A stretch of DNA of 64,000 bases from Sphingomonas ginkgonis (GCF_003970925.1 NZ_RWJF01000001.1:552501-616500); one strand, 5' to 3'; positions 9,588 to 18,632 are shown, counted from the stretch's first letter. A program made the numbers and translations. Notes: generated from the sequence alone by a model not told the origin.

Positions 9588-11002
9588 CGGCCCGGTTCGA
9601 TCGGGATGAGCTCAAGCGAGCTGTCGGCGCCGAGCGCACGGTAGAGGTCGACCGTGTTGGTGGCGGCGGCCAGCTGGACGGCCACTTGCGACCGCTGTGC
9701 CGTGTAGTAGCTGCGCTGTGCGTCGAGCACGTTGAGGAACGGGTCGATGCCGCCGCGGTAGCGCGCCTGGACCAGCCGCAACGTCTCGGCGCTTGCTCCC
9801 ACATTGGCGCGGCTGGCGCGCTGCCGCTCGCCGATCGTGCCCTGCGTGGCGAGCGCGTCGGCCACCTCGCGGAAGGCGGACTGGATCGCCTGCTCGTAGC
9901 TGGAGAGGAGGGCCTGGCGTTGCGCCTCCGTCTGCCGCACCCGGGCGCGCGTCGCCCCCGCGTTGAAGATGGGATAGGTGATCCCTGCCCCCGCGGAGGC
10001 GCTGAACGCGCTGCCGCTGAACAGGCCGGTGAGCGCAGTGCTGGCGAGCCCCAGCAGGCCGGTGAGCGAAATGTCGGGGAACAGCGCGGCCCGCGCGGCG
10101 CCGATCTGAGCGTTGGCGGCGCGCAGATTATACTCCGCCTGGAGCACGTCGGGCCGGCGCAGCAGGACGCGGCTGTCGAGCCCGGCGGGGAGCGGGACCA
10201 GGGTCCGGTTGGCATCGGCGATCGAGTTCTGCAGCAGCCGCACATCGATCGGCGCGCCGACCAGAAGCTGCAGCAGATTGATGTCCTGCGCACGGTTGGT
10301 CCGCTGCAGCGCGGCGTCGGCGCGGGCGGTTTCGAGCACCTGCTGGGCCTGGAGCAGGTCGGTCCGCGGCGCGATCCCGCCGCGCAGCCGCAGGTTGGTA
10401 ATGCGGACGCTATCCTGCGCGATGGCGACGGTTTGCTCGGAAATGGCGAGCAGCGTCGAGTCCGCGGCATATTCGGCCCACGCCTGAGCGATTTGCCCGA
10501 CCAGCGCGAGGCGCGTGGCGCGAGCGGCGGCGGCCGTCGCGAACAGCCGGTCCTGATCGGATCGGGTCAGCGAGCGAAGCCGTCCGAACAGGTCGAGGTC
10601 GTAGGAGACGCCGACGTTGGCGCCGAAGCTGCTCTGGAAGCCGCCGCCGCTCGCCCGCGAACCGCCATTGAAGCTCTCGCGCGCGGACCCGCTGGACGTC
10701 ACCTCCGGCAACTGGTTGGCGCGGGTGATCCGCACCTGCGCCCGCGCCGCTTCCACGTTGTACAGTGCCGTGCGCAGGTCGCGGCTGTTGCGAAGTCCCT
10801 GCGCGATCAGGGTTTGCAAACCCGGATCGACGAACAGCTGCGCATAGGTGACGGCCGGAAGCGTGGCCTCGCTCGAACGCAGATAGGGGTCGCCGACCGG
10901 CCAGCTGGCCGGGACCGGCAGCGCCGGCTGGTTCAGCGTCGGCTCGAGGGTCGCGCAGCCGGCGGCGGCCAGCATGACGAACGGCGCCAGCCTCCTCATC
11001 AT
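9584..11002 (-). CDS. RND efflux outer-membrane channel lipoprotein (NodT/OprM family)
   Basis: A 472-residue TolC-like outer-membrane factor, the exit duct of the tripartite pump encoded just upstream. The N-terminus is a lipoprotein signal with the lipobox cysteine at Cys16 (MLAAAGC). Two related outer-membrane-efflux repeats follow, each rich in Ala/Gln/Arg helices (VEAARAQV, QAQQVLETARADAAL, FREVADALATQ). The ATG at 11002 overlaps the pump stop codon, so translation is coupled. The length is normal for the family. The substrate range cannot be inferred. Confidence 0.93.
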   Translation of the reverse strand: MMRRLAPFVMLAAAGCATLEPTLNQPALPVPASWPVGDPYLRSSEATLPAVTYAQLFVDPGLQTLIAQGLRNSRDLRTALYNVEAARAQVRITRANQLPEVTSSGSARESFNGGSRASGGGFQSSFGANVGVSYDLDLFGRLRSLTRSDQDRLFATAAAARATRLALVGQIAQAWAEYAADSTLLAISEQTVAIAQDSVRITNLRLRGGIAPRTDLLQAQQVLETARADAALQRTNRAQDINLLQLLVGAPIDVRLLQNSIADANRTLVPLPAGLDSRVLLRRPDVLQAEYNLRAANAQIGAARAALFPDISLTGLLGLASTALTGLFSGSAFSASAGAGITYPIFNAGATRARVRQTEAQRQALLSSYEQAIQSAFREVADALATQGTIGERQRASRANVGASAETLRLVQARYRGGIDPFLNVLDAQRSYYTAQRSQVAVQLAAATNTVDLYRALGADSSLELIPIEPGR

Positions 11003-14000
11003 GCCGTGGCCTCCTGCGCCGGCGGTCGGCGACGAAAATGCTCGCGGACATATTTCAGCCCGTCGCGAACGCCGCGGCGGACCACCACGAAGAAGAGCGG
11101 GATGTAGAAGATTGCGAGCAGGGTCGCGGTCAGCATGCCGCCGATCACCGAGGTACCGATCGCGATCCGGCTGTTGGCGCCCGCGCCCGTCGACAGGGCG
11201 AGCGGCATCACGCCGAAGATGAAGGCGAAGCTGGTCATCAGGATCGGGCGGAGCCGAATCCGTGCCGCCTCCCGCGCGGCATCGATGACGCGCTTGCCCT
11301 GCTTCTCCGCCTGCTCGGCAAACTCGATCATGAGGATGGCGTTCTTGGCCGCCAGGCCCATCGTCGTGAGCAGACCGATCTGCAGATAGACGTCGTTCTG
11401 CAGCCCGCGCAGAGTCACTGCGAAGACCGCGCCGACCAGCCCAAGCGGGATCACCAGCAGCACCGCGACCGGGATGGTCCAGCTCTCGTAGAGCGCGGCG
11501 AGGCAGAGAAAGACGACGAGCAGCGACAGGCCGTAGAGCAGCGGCGCCTGACCCGAGGAGAGCCGTTCCTGGTAGGAGACGCCGGCCCAGGCGATCGAGG
11601 TGCCGGGAAGCGCGCCGGCGAGCTTGGCGATCTCGTCCATCGCCTCGCCCGAGCTCACGCCCGGCGCGGGCTGGCCCTGGAATTCGAAGGCACTGACCCC
11701 CTCGAAGCGGGAAATGCTGCTCGGCGCAACGCTCCAGCCGGTGCGGGCGAAGGCGGAGAAGGGTGCCATCTGCCCGTCCGAGCCGCGGACGTACCATTGG
11801 CCGAGCGCGGCCGGATCGGAGCGGTAGGGAGCGTCGCCCTGCACATAGACACGCTTGACCCGCCCCTGGTCGACGAAGTCGTTGACGTAGCGACCACCCC
11901 ACGCGGTCGAGAGGGTCGTGTTGACGTCCCCCTGGTTGAGCCCGAGCGAGGTCAGCCGGTTCTCGTTGACGTCGATCTTGAGCGTCGCGACGTCGGGAAG
12001 GTCGCTGAGGCGGACCCCCGTCAGCTTGGGATTGGCATTGGCCTGGGCGAGCAGCTGGTCGCGCAGGGCGACGAATCGGTCGCGCGGCATGCCGCTGCTG
12101 TTCTGCAGCTCCATGGTGAAGCCGTTCGACTGGCCCAAGCCGCGGACCGCGGCGGGAACCGTGGCGAACACCTGTGCATCGCGGATGCCGCGGAAGGCGC
12201 TCGACATGCGCTGGACGATCGCGTCGGCGGTATTGTCCTTGCCGGGGCGATTGTCCCAGTTGACGAAGTTGAGGAAGCCCTGCCCGGTGTTCTGACCGAC
12301 GGCTCCACCGCCACCACCGCCGCCGGCGACGAGGAAGGTGGTCTGGACATTCTTCGCTTCATGCTTGCGGAGATAGTCGGAAATCTGGTCGCGCACCGCG
12401 AGCGTGCGGTCAAGGGTCGCGCCCGGCGGGAGCCGGAACTGGATCTGCGCCGCACCCTGGTCCTCCGTCGGCAGGAAGCCGGTGGGCAGCCGGAAGAAGA
12501 GCAGCGCGAGAATCGCGCACAGGACAGCGTAGATGATCAGGAACAGCCACTTGCGGTCGATCACCCGGACCACGCCATTCTCGTAGCGATCGATGGTGCG
12601 GTCGAAGGTCCGGTTGAACCAGTTCTGGCCGCGATGGACGAAGCGGCCGATCGCCGGCGCACGGCGGTCAAGCCAGCCGTAGCTCGGCTGCTCGCCTTTC
12701 GGTGTCGGCGCCTTGAGCAGCGTCGCGGTCAGCGCCGGGCTGAGCACCAGCGCCACCAGCACCGAGAGGATCATCGCCGAGATGATCGTCAGCGAGAACT
12801 GCTTGTAGATGACGCCGGTGGAGCCGCCGAAGAAGGCCATTGGCAGGAATACGGCCGACAGCACGAGCGCGATGGCGACGAGTGCGACGGTGATCTCCTG
12901 CATCGACTGGAGCGTGGCATCGCGCGCCGACATCCCGGGATTTTCTTCCATCAGCCGCTCGACATTCTCGACCACCACGATCGCGTCGTCGACCAGGAGG
13001 CCGATGGCGAGCACCAGCCCGAACAGGGTCAGCGTGTTGATGGTGAAGCCGGCCAGGTAGAAGATGGCGAAGGTCCCGAGCAGGACGACCGGGACGGCGA
13101 TCGCCGGGACCAGCGTGGCGCGCCAGCTCTGGAGGAAGACGAACATGACGATCACGACGAGGACAATCGCCTCGATCAGCGTCTTCACGACCTCGCGGAC
13201 CGACAGCTTGATGAAATCGGTGGTGTCGTTGGCGTAGGCGTATCTCAACCCTTCGGGGAAACCGCCCGACAGCCGCTGGACCTCGGCCTTGACCAGTTCC
13301 GCGGTCTTCAGCGCGTCGGCGCCCGGCGCGAGCGACAGCGCCATGCCCGAGCCCGGGTGGCCGTTGATCTTGATGATGGTGCTGTAGTTTTCCGAGCCAA
13401 GCTCGACCCGGCCCACGTCGCCGAGGCGGACCACGCCGCCATTGTTGTCCGCCTTGACGACGATCGCCTTGAACTGCTCGGGCGTCTGCAGACGCGACTG
13501 GGCGGTGACGGTCGCGTCGAGCATCTGCCCGCGCGGGGACGGCGTGCCGCCCACCTCGCCCGCCGCGACCTCGGTGTTCTGCGCGGTGATGGCGTTGATC
13601 ACGTCGCTCGGCATCAGCGAGAAGGCGGCGAGGCGGGACGGGTTCAGCCAGATCCGCATCGCGTGCGGCGCGCCGAACACGTTGACGTCGCCAACCCCGG
13701 TCACTCGCGACAGCGGATCCTGGATGTTGGACGCGAGATAGTCGGACACGTCCATGTTGGTGCGCTGGTCGGTCTCGTCATACACGCCGACGAGCAGGAG
13801 GAAGTCGGGGTTCGACTTGGTGACCGTGACGCCCTGCTGCTGGACCTGCGTGGGCAGCCGGGTGATCGCCTGCTGGACCTTGTTCTGGACCTGAACCTGC
13901 GCGATGTCCGCGTTGGTGCCCTTGCTGAAGGTCGCGGTGATGCTGACCGACCCGCGCGAGCTCGACTGCGAGCTGAAGTAGAGCAGCCCGTCGATTCCCG

Positions 14001-14211
14001 TGAGCTGCTGCTCGATGATCTGGGTGACGCTGCTTTCAAGCGCGCTCGCCGAGGCGCCGGGATAGGTCGCGCGGATGTTGATCGTGGTCGGTGCGATGTC
14101 CGGATATTGTTCGATCGGAAGGCCGCGGATCGCGCCGATGCCCGCGAGCATGACGATGATGGCGAGCACCCAGGCGAGGATCGGGCGATCGATGAAGATG
14201 CGCGAGATCAA
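10999..14211 (-). CDS. RND multidrug efflux transporter (AcrB/MexB, HAE1 family)
   Basis: A 1070-residue proton-driven inner-membrane pump. It starts with the family hallmark IFIDRPILAWVLAI and shows twelve expected membrane segments in two halves with large periplasmic loops. The proton-relay residues are present: the Asp pair in GLLVDDAIVVVEN (TM4) and the Lys in GLAAKNAILMIEF (TM10). The start codon is TTG at 14211, embedded as TTGA across the adaptor stop. No better start gives this conserved N-terminus. It works with the adaptor at 14208 and the channel at 9584. Substrates such as drugs, bile salts or dyes are not predictable here. Confidence 0.95.
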   Translation of the reverse strand: MISRIFIDRPILAWVLAIIVMLAGIGAIRGLPIEQYPDIAPTTINIRATYPGASASALESSVTQIIEQQLTGIDGLLYFSSQSSSRGSVSITATFSKGTNADIAQVQVQNKVQQAITRLPTQVQQQGVTVTKSNPDFLLLVGVYDETDQRTNMDVSDYLASNIQDPLSRVTGVGDVNVFGAPHAMRIWLNPSRLAAFSLMPSDVINAITAQNTEVAAGEVGGTPSPRGQMLDATVTAQSRLQTPEQFKAIVVKADNNGGVVRLGDVGRVELGSENYSTIIKINGHPGSGMALSLAPGADALKTAELVKAEVQRLSGGFPEGLRYAYANDTTDFIKLSVREVVKTLIEAIVLVVIVMFVFLQSWRATLVPAIAVPVVLLGTFAIFYLAGFTINTLTLFGLVLAIGLLVDDAIVVVENVERLMEENPGMSARDATLQSMQEITVALVAIALVLSAVFLPMAFFGGSTGVIYKQFSLTIISAMILSVLVALVLSPALTATLLKAPTPKGEQPSYGWLDRRAPAIGRFVHRGQNWFNRTFDRTIDRYENGVVRVIDRKWLFLIIYAVLCAILALLFFRLPTGFLPTEDQGAAQIQFRLPPGATLDRTLAVRDQISDYLRKHEAKNVQTTFLVAGGGGGGGAVGQNTGQGFLNFVNWDNRPGKDNTADAIVQRMSSAFRGIRDAQVFATVPAAVRGLGQSNGFTMELQNSSGMPRDRFVALRDQLLAQANANPKLTGVRLSDLPDVATLKIDVNENRLTSLGLNQGDVNTTLSTAWGGRYVNDFVDQGRVKRVYVQGDAPYRSDPAALGQWYVRGSDGQMAPFSAFARTGWSVAPSSISRFEGVSAFEFQGQPAPGVSSGEAMDEIAKLAGALPGTSIAWAGVSYQERLSSGQAPLLYGLSLLVVFLCLAALYESWTIPVAVLLVIPLGLVGAVFAVTLRGLQNDVYLQIGLLTTMGLAAKNAILMIEFAEQAEKQGKRVIDAAREAARIRLRPILMTSFAFIFGVMPLALSTGAGANSRIAIGTSVIGGMLTATLLAIFYIPLFFVVVRRGVRDGLKYVREHFRRRPPAQEATA

Positions 14212-15440
14212 CCCGCCGACCCTCCGCCACCGCCCTGTCCGGCGCCACCGCCACCGCCAGCGCCCCCGCCGCGGCCTCCCTTGCCACCCGCGCCCGGCGC
14301 GCGCGGGATCAGCCGTTCGGGCGTGCTGGCCGGCACGGCACGAACCGCCATCCCGTTCTTGAGCCCGTTGGTGCCCTGCGTGATGACCTTGTCGCCTTTG
14401 TTCAGGCCACCCTTGACCACCCAGTAGCTCTGGTAGGTGCGGGTCGCGTCGACGACCCTGCGGACGGCCTTGCCGCCCGGCCCCACGACGAACACGGCCG
14501 CCTTGCCACCGAGATCGCGGACGATGGCCTGCTGCGGGACAAGGAAGACATTGTTGTCGATGGCCTGGGTGAAGATCGCCGAGGCGAACATGCCGGGCAT
14601 CAGCAGACCCTTGGGATTGGGGAAGCGCGCGCGGAGCGTGACCGTCCCGGTCGTCTGGTCGACGGTGACCTCGTTGAACTGGACCGTGCCGGTATAGCCA
14701 TAGTCGCTGCCGTCATCGAGCTTGAGCCGCACCTGGGTGCTGCCCGGCGAGACGCCGCCGACCATCAGCTCACGGCGCAGCGTCAGCATGTCCGCGCTGG
14801 ACTGCTGGATGTCGACGTAGATGGGGTCGGTGTTCTGGATCACCGCGAGCGGGCTGGCCTGGCTGGCGGTGACGAGCGCGCCGACCGTGAACAGGGAGCG
14901 GCCGATATGGCCGCTGATCGGCGCCGGGATGCTGGTGTAGCGGAGGTTGATGCGCGCCGTGCGCAGCGCCGCGGCATTCTGCGAGACCTGCGCCTGCGCC
15001 TGGCGGGCCTGCGCAGCGGCGTCGGTATAGTCCTGCTGCGAGATGGCCTGCATCTGCGCCAGCGGGCGATAGCGCGCGGCGCGGGTCTGTGCCGCCGAGG
15101 CGGTCGCCTGCGCGGCCGAGAGGTTGGCGGAGGCTTGGTCGGCCGCCGCCTCATAGATGCTGGGATCGATCTGGTAAAGCGGCTGGCCGGCGCGGACGTA
15201 GCCGCCCTCGGTGAACAGCCGCTTGCGGACGATTCCGTTGACCTGCGGCCGGACTTCGCTGGTCTGGAAGGCGCTGGTGCGTCCGTCGAGCTGGGTCAGC
15301 AGGGGGACGCTGGTCGGGCTGACGACCACGAAGCCCACCTGGGTCGGGCCACGCTGGCGGCTGCTGGATTCCTTCGACGCGCCGGAACAGCCGGCGGCAA
15401 CGCCAGCGAGCAGGAAGATGGTGAGGGTGCGACTCAGCAT
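14208..15440 (-). CDS. RND efflux periplasmic adaptor (AcrA/MexA family), Gly-rich tail
   Basis: A 410-residue membrane-fusion lipoprotein bridging pump and outer-membrane channel. The signal ends in the lipobox VAAGC with Cys18. The middle holds the lipoyl/barrel-sandwich half-motifs flanking an Ala/Gln-rich hairpin (about residues 100-170), then the beta-barrel domain. I chose the ATG at 15440, which gives the signal peptide; the frame is open beyond it. The last 30 or so residues are almost pure Gly with a few Ala/Lys/Arg/Gln, an extension absent from E. coli AcrA. First gene of the three-gene operon. No regulator gene of the TetR or MarR type is adjacent. Confidence 0.92.
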   Translation of the reverse strand: MLSRTLTIFLLAGVAAGCSGASKESSSRQRGPTQVGFVVVSPTSVPLLTQLDGRTSAFQTSEVRPQVNGIVRKRLFTEGGYVRAGQPLYQIDPSIYEAAADQASANLSAAQATASAAQTRAARYRPLAQMQAISQQDYTDAAAQARQAQAQVSQNAAALRTARINLRYTSIPAPISGHIGRSLFTVGALVTASQASPLAVIQNTDPIYVDIQQSSADMLTLRRELMVGGVSPGSTQVRLKLDDGSDYGYTGTVQFNEVTVDQTTGTVTLRARFPNPKGLLMPGMFASAIFTQAIDNNVFLVPQQAIVRDLGGKAAVFVVGPGGKAVRRVVDATRTYQSYWVVKGGLNKGDKVITQGTNGLKNGMAVRAVPASTPERLIPRAPGAGGKGGRGGGAGGGGGAGQGGGGGSAG

Positions 15441-15640
15441 GGTGCGCGACTTAGGGGAGCCGGAAGGAGGCAGACAGATGAGACGCTCCACCACTGGTCG
15501 AAAGGTTGACGCTGTTCGTCCGCATTCAAAACTGGCGGTCGAGCACGCCAAACGCGGCCTGCTTCACCCGCGTTCCGACCAAAGCGGCGGTTTCGTCAGG
15601 CGGATGTAATCTGAGAGACCGGGCCAGCCGGGCTAAGCTG
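15441..15640. other. Intergenic region upstream of efflux operon
   Basis: About 200 bases between the adaptor start and the 3' end of tRNA-Phe, both on the minus strand. It must contain the efflux promoter and the end of the tRNA transcript. I see no convincing operator palindrome or T-rich hairpin in it and no supported small gene. Confidence 0.5.
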
Positions 15641-15716
15641 TGGTGCCCAGGGACGGGGTCGAACCGCCGACACTGCGATTTTCAGTCGCATGCTCTACCA
15701 ACTGAGCTACCTGGGC
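15641..15716 (-). tRNA. tRNA-Phe (GAA)
   Basis: A 76-base cloverleaf on the minus strand. The acceptor stem GCCCAGG pairs with CCTGGGC, the D-arm is GCTC...GAGC, and the anticodon loop CTGAAAA carries GAA. The T-loop is GTTCGAC, and CCA is encoded at 15641-15643. It lies 41 bases downstream of yacG on the same strand, as in many sphingomonads, and may be processed from that transcript. Confidence 0.97.
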
Positions 15717-15757
15717 CCACCGTCGCGCAAGCCTGGGCCGCGCCGGGAAGCGCTCCC

Positions 15758-15946
15758 CTAATCGTGCTCAGGGCCGCTGTCCAGCCCGGGATCAGCCGGC
15801 GGGCCCGGAATCCGGTATCCCTCGCCAAGCCATTGCAAGAGGTCGCGGTCCTTGCACCCGCGGCTGCAGAACGGCGCATGCGCGGGTTCGGCGGGCTGTC
15901 CGCACAGCGGGCAGGGCTTGGACTGGGTGGAGGGCGAACGGCTCAT
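15758..15946 (-). CDS. yacG: DNA gyrase inhibitor YacG, zinc-finger protein
   Basis: A 62-residue protein with the YacG zinc-binding pattern CPLC (Cys12, Cys15) followed by CSRGC (Cys27, Cys31) and the conserved RDLLQWL helix plus YRIPG. In E. coli YacG binds the gyrase B subunit and blocks DNA binding. The tail is Pro/Asp-rich, as usual. It lies between the PYP-like gene (32-base gap) and tRNA-Phe. Its usual alphaproteobacterial neighbour, the RNase E/G gene, is displaced about 2.7 kb upstream by the two-gene sensor insertion. Confidence 0.92.
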   Translation of the reverse strand: MSRSPSTQSKPCPLCGQPAEPAHAPFCSRGCKDRDLLQWLGEGYRIPGPPADPGLDSGPEHD

Positions 15947-15978
15947 CGGCCGCTAGATGGTCGGGCAGGGCGGCGAAC

Positions 15979-16365
15979 TCAATGCTCGCGCTGCATGAAC
16001 AGCCAGTATCCGCCCGCCGCGGCCGGCTGGACCCGGACCCGCAACTCGCGGTCGCGGTCCGAGAAATCGCCGACGAAGCCGAACTCGATGTCGAGATCGC
16101 CGCGCTTCCGGGCGGCCTCGATGCGGCCGACGAAGCGGTCGTTGTTCATGCAGGGTGCGACGTCGAGGAAGAAGCGGCGGCCGAGCGCGGGACGCGAGCC
16201 GTAGCCGGAGAGTTTCGCCTCGCTCCGGCTGAACAGCTGGACGACGCCCTCGTCGTCGAGGCGGATGACCCCGAACGGCAGTTCGTCGATCACGTCGGTG
16301 CCGAGCTGCTCGACCTTTTTCGCCAGATCCGGATCGTCGAAATCAGGGGGAATCGTTGTCGACAT
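15979..16365 (-). CDS. Photoactive-yellow-protein-like PAS protein
   Basis: A 128-residue single PAS domain protein that aligns without gaps to Halorhodospira photoactive yellow protein through the core from Gly40 to Cys72. Cys72 in FFLDVAPC matches PYP Cys69, which carries p-coumaric acid. Glu49 matches Glu46, Phe45 replaces Tyr42, Ser53 replaces Thr50 and Tyr55 replaces Arg52. The C-terminal GGYWLFM matches DSYWVFV. The gene start overlaps the end of the histidine kinase gene by 23 bases, which suggests one signalling unit. I infer a blue-light sensor or a derived redox/ligand sensor. No tyrosine ammonia lyase or coumaryl ligase is in this window, so chromophore supply is unproven. Confidence 0.75.
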   Translation of the reverse strand: MSTTIPPDFDDPDLAKKVEQLGTDVIDELPFGVIRLDDEGVVQLFSRSEAKLSGYGSRPALGRRFFLDVAPCMNNDRFVGRIEAARKRGDLDIEFGFVGDFSDRDRELRVRVQPAAAGGYWLFMQREH

Positions 16366-18556
16366 GGCGGGCGCCCTCCGATGGCTCGGTGAACAGAATC
16401 ACGCCGACAAGATGCGATACCCGAATGCTGTCCGCCGCGAAGGGGAGGACCAGGCGGTCGATGCGGATTGATTCGCCGCCCATGCGGAAGCGCGCCCAGT
16501 CATATTCCGGGGCGAGCGTGGCCTGGCAGCGGCGGTAAGCGCCGCTCATCGAGCCGAACAGATCCTCATCGCCGATCGCGAGCGGCAATCCGTCCAGCGG
16601 ACGGCCGAGCCGGCGCTCCAGTGCTTCGCCGAGCCGGTCGACGCGCACCTTCGCCTCGGGCGTGCCCGGTTCGACCGTGCAGAACATCATCTCGTCCAGC
16701 GCCAGCCCGTCGACATCAAAGTCGTCGAGGGACGGAAGACGACGCGTCCCGCGGATTGCCGCCCAGCGCTCATAGGCGAGCCGCAGCCGGTCGTCGCGCA
16801 GATGGCGGACCAGTCGCGGCGGCTCGAGCGGGCCACCCGACAACCGCTTCGCCGACCCCGCCGGCAGCCGGCCGAGCGCCTCGAGCACGTGGAGCGAGAG
16901 CTCCTCCGGGGTGAACGGCTTGACCAGCATCAGCCCGGCGGCCGGGTCCAATGCCTCGGCCAGCGCGCTGGCGAACAATACCGGCAGGTCCTCGCGATCA
17001 TGGCGGAGATGGCGCGCGAGATCCGGGCCTTCCATTCCGGGCATCGCGATGTCGGTCAGCAGCAGGTCGATCGGATTGAGCGCGGCGTAGGCGAGCGCTG
17101 CCGGCCCGTTGCGCGCCTCCCGGACCTGATAACCCTGGTCGCGCAGCAGCTCCGCCGTGATCGCGCGCACCTGATCGTCATCGTCGACCAGGAGGATGGT
17201 GGCATTGCCCTGCAGCTCCGAGGGGACCGCGACGCGCGTAACGTCGGTCAGCTCGACCGCGCTGGGCGGCAGCAGGATCGACACGGTTGTCCCCTGCGCG
17301 AGCGTGCTTCGCATCTCCACCAGGCCGCCTGCCGTGGCGGCAAAGCTGTGGACCTGCGCCAGGCCGAGCCCAGTGCCCGCGCTCCCCTTGGTGGTGAAGA
17401 AGGGCTCGCGGGCCCGCTCCAGCACATGCTCGCTCATCCCGATGCCGCTGTCGGTTACACTGATCCGGACCCGGCCGTCGCGATCATTGGCAGCACGGAT
17501 CGCGAGCACGCCGGGCGTCGGCATGGCGTCGCGGGCGTTGATCGCCAGGTTGAGCAGGGCGACGTCGAGCTGATGCGGGTCGGCGAGCACCGGCTGGCAG
17601 TCCTCGGCGACCATCAGCGAACAGCGATGGCGGCGGCCGATCGCGTGGCAGAGCATCGTTTCCAGCGGGGGGAGGACGTCCTGCAGGCGCAGCACCCGCG
17701 GTCGGACCGGCTCGTGCCGGGCGAAGGACAGCATCTGCCGGACGATCGCGCCGGCACGGTCGCCCGCGCGGTGGCCCTGCTCGATGACGAAGCGTAGCTG
17801 CTCGTCGCCGACCCGCTTGCCGAGAATGGCGAAGGCACCCTGCACGGCCGCAAGGACATTGTTGATGTCGTGGGCGACCCCGCTCACGACCTGGCCGAGC
17901 GCCTCCATCTTCTGCGCCTGGAGCAGCAGGTCCTGCGCGGCCTCGCGGCTTGCGGTCTCCTCGGTGAGCTCCTGGGCGATCAACTGGAGGGAACGGGTGC
18001 GCTGCTCCGACTCCGCCTCGCGGCTGGCGCGCGAGCGGCGCAGCTCCAGTTCGGTCATCACCTGGCGGGCAAGCAGTTCCAGAAGCCGCGCCTGGCGCGG
18101 GAGAAGCCCGGTCGGGCGCGGTTCCCGGTCGGCGACGCAGAGCGTGCCGAGCGCATAGCCGTCATCCGTCTCGAGGCACACGCAGGCGTAGAAGCGAAGG
18201 CCGTGACCGGTCACCAGCGGGTGCCGGGAGAAGCGCTCGTCACCGTTGAGGTCGGGGACGGCGAAGGATCCTGCCGCCTGAACCGCGTGGGCGCAGATGG
18301 AGGGGGCGAACGGCCAATGGTCGCGGCCGAGACCGACTTCGGCCTTGATCCACTCGCGCCCGTCGCCGACCAGATTAAAGGCCGCAATCGGGGTGTCGCA
18401 GAAGTCGGCGGCGAGTTCGACGATGCGGTCGAACACCGGTTCGCGAGGCGTGTCGACGAGGAAGTAGCGCTCCAGCGCCGAAAGCCGGGCCTGCTTGTCC
18501 CGGCCCGGCGCTTCCGTACGCTCATACCGATGGGAAACCGTTGCGGTCTCGCTCAT
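16343..18556 (-). CDS. Hybrid sensor histidine kinase: GAF-HisKA-HATPase-REC-PAS_5
   Basis: A 737-residue cytoplasmic hybrid kinase with no membrane segment. Domains in order are: GAF (about 28-170); a coiled linker; HisKA with phospho-acceptor His229 (GVAHDINN); HATPase with the N-box LAINARDAM, DSGIGM and GTGLGLA; a receiver (about 452-560) with Asp502 (LLTDIAMPG) and Lys546; and a C-terminal PAS_5-like domain (about 605-735, starting RLPSLDDFD). The receiver followed by PAS_5 is an unusual order. The ATG at 18556 has a GAGGG region upstream. The overlapping PYP-like gene may supply its input, which is an inference. The GAF shows no obvious bilin site. Confidence 0.88.
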   Translation of the reverse strand: MSETATVSHRYERTEAPGRDKQARLSALERYFLVDTPREPVFDRIVELAADFCDTPIAAFNLVGDGREWIKAEVGLGRDHWPFAPSICAHAVQAAGSFAVPDLNGDERFSRHPLVTGHGLRFYACVCLETDDGYALGTLCVADREPRPTGLLPRQARLLELLARQVMTELELRRSRASREAESEQRTRSLQLIAQELTEETASREAAQDLLLQAQKMEALGQVVSGVAHDINNVLAAVQGAFAILGKRVGDEQLRFVIEQGHRAGDRAGAIVRQMLSFARHEPVRPRVLRLQDVLPPLETMLCHAIGRRHRCSLMVAEDCQPVLADPHQLDVALLNLAINARDAMPTPGVLAIRAANDRDGRVRISVTDSGIGMSEHVLERAREPFFTTKGSAGTGLGLAQVHSFAATAGGLVEMRSTLAQGTTVSILLPPSAVELTDVTRVAVPSELQGNATILLVDDDDQVRAITAELLRDQGYQVREARNGPAALAYAALNPIDLLLTDIAMPGMEGPDLARHLRHDREDLPVLFASALAEALDPAAGLMLVKPFTPEELSLHVLEALGRLPAGSAKRLSGGPLEPPRLVRHLRDDRLRLAYERWAAIRGTRRLPSLDDFDVDGLALDEMMFCTVEPGTPEAKVRVDRLGEALERRLGRPLDGLPLAIGDEDLFGSMSGAYRRCQATLAPEYDWARFRMGGESIRIDRLVLPFAADSIRVSHLVGVILFTEPSEGARHVDNDSP

Positions 18557-18632
18557 CGCCTCTTGTCCCTCGCCGAAGCAGATAGCGCCGCTTTGAGCTA
18601 AGTTCCAGCCGATAACGTCAGTGTAACGAGGC

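Noticed and set aside
11038-14427. Plus-strand frame of over 1100 codons opposite the RND pump
   Set aside because: Same shadow effect; composition is Arg/His/Asp repeats and the opposite strand encodes an unmistakable AcrB.
16343-18556. Bacteriophytochrome reading of the kinase
   Set aside because: The GAF lacks an evident bilin cysteine or PHY domain, so it is called a plain GAF kinase.
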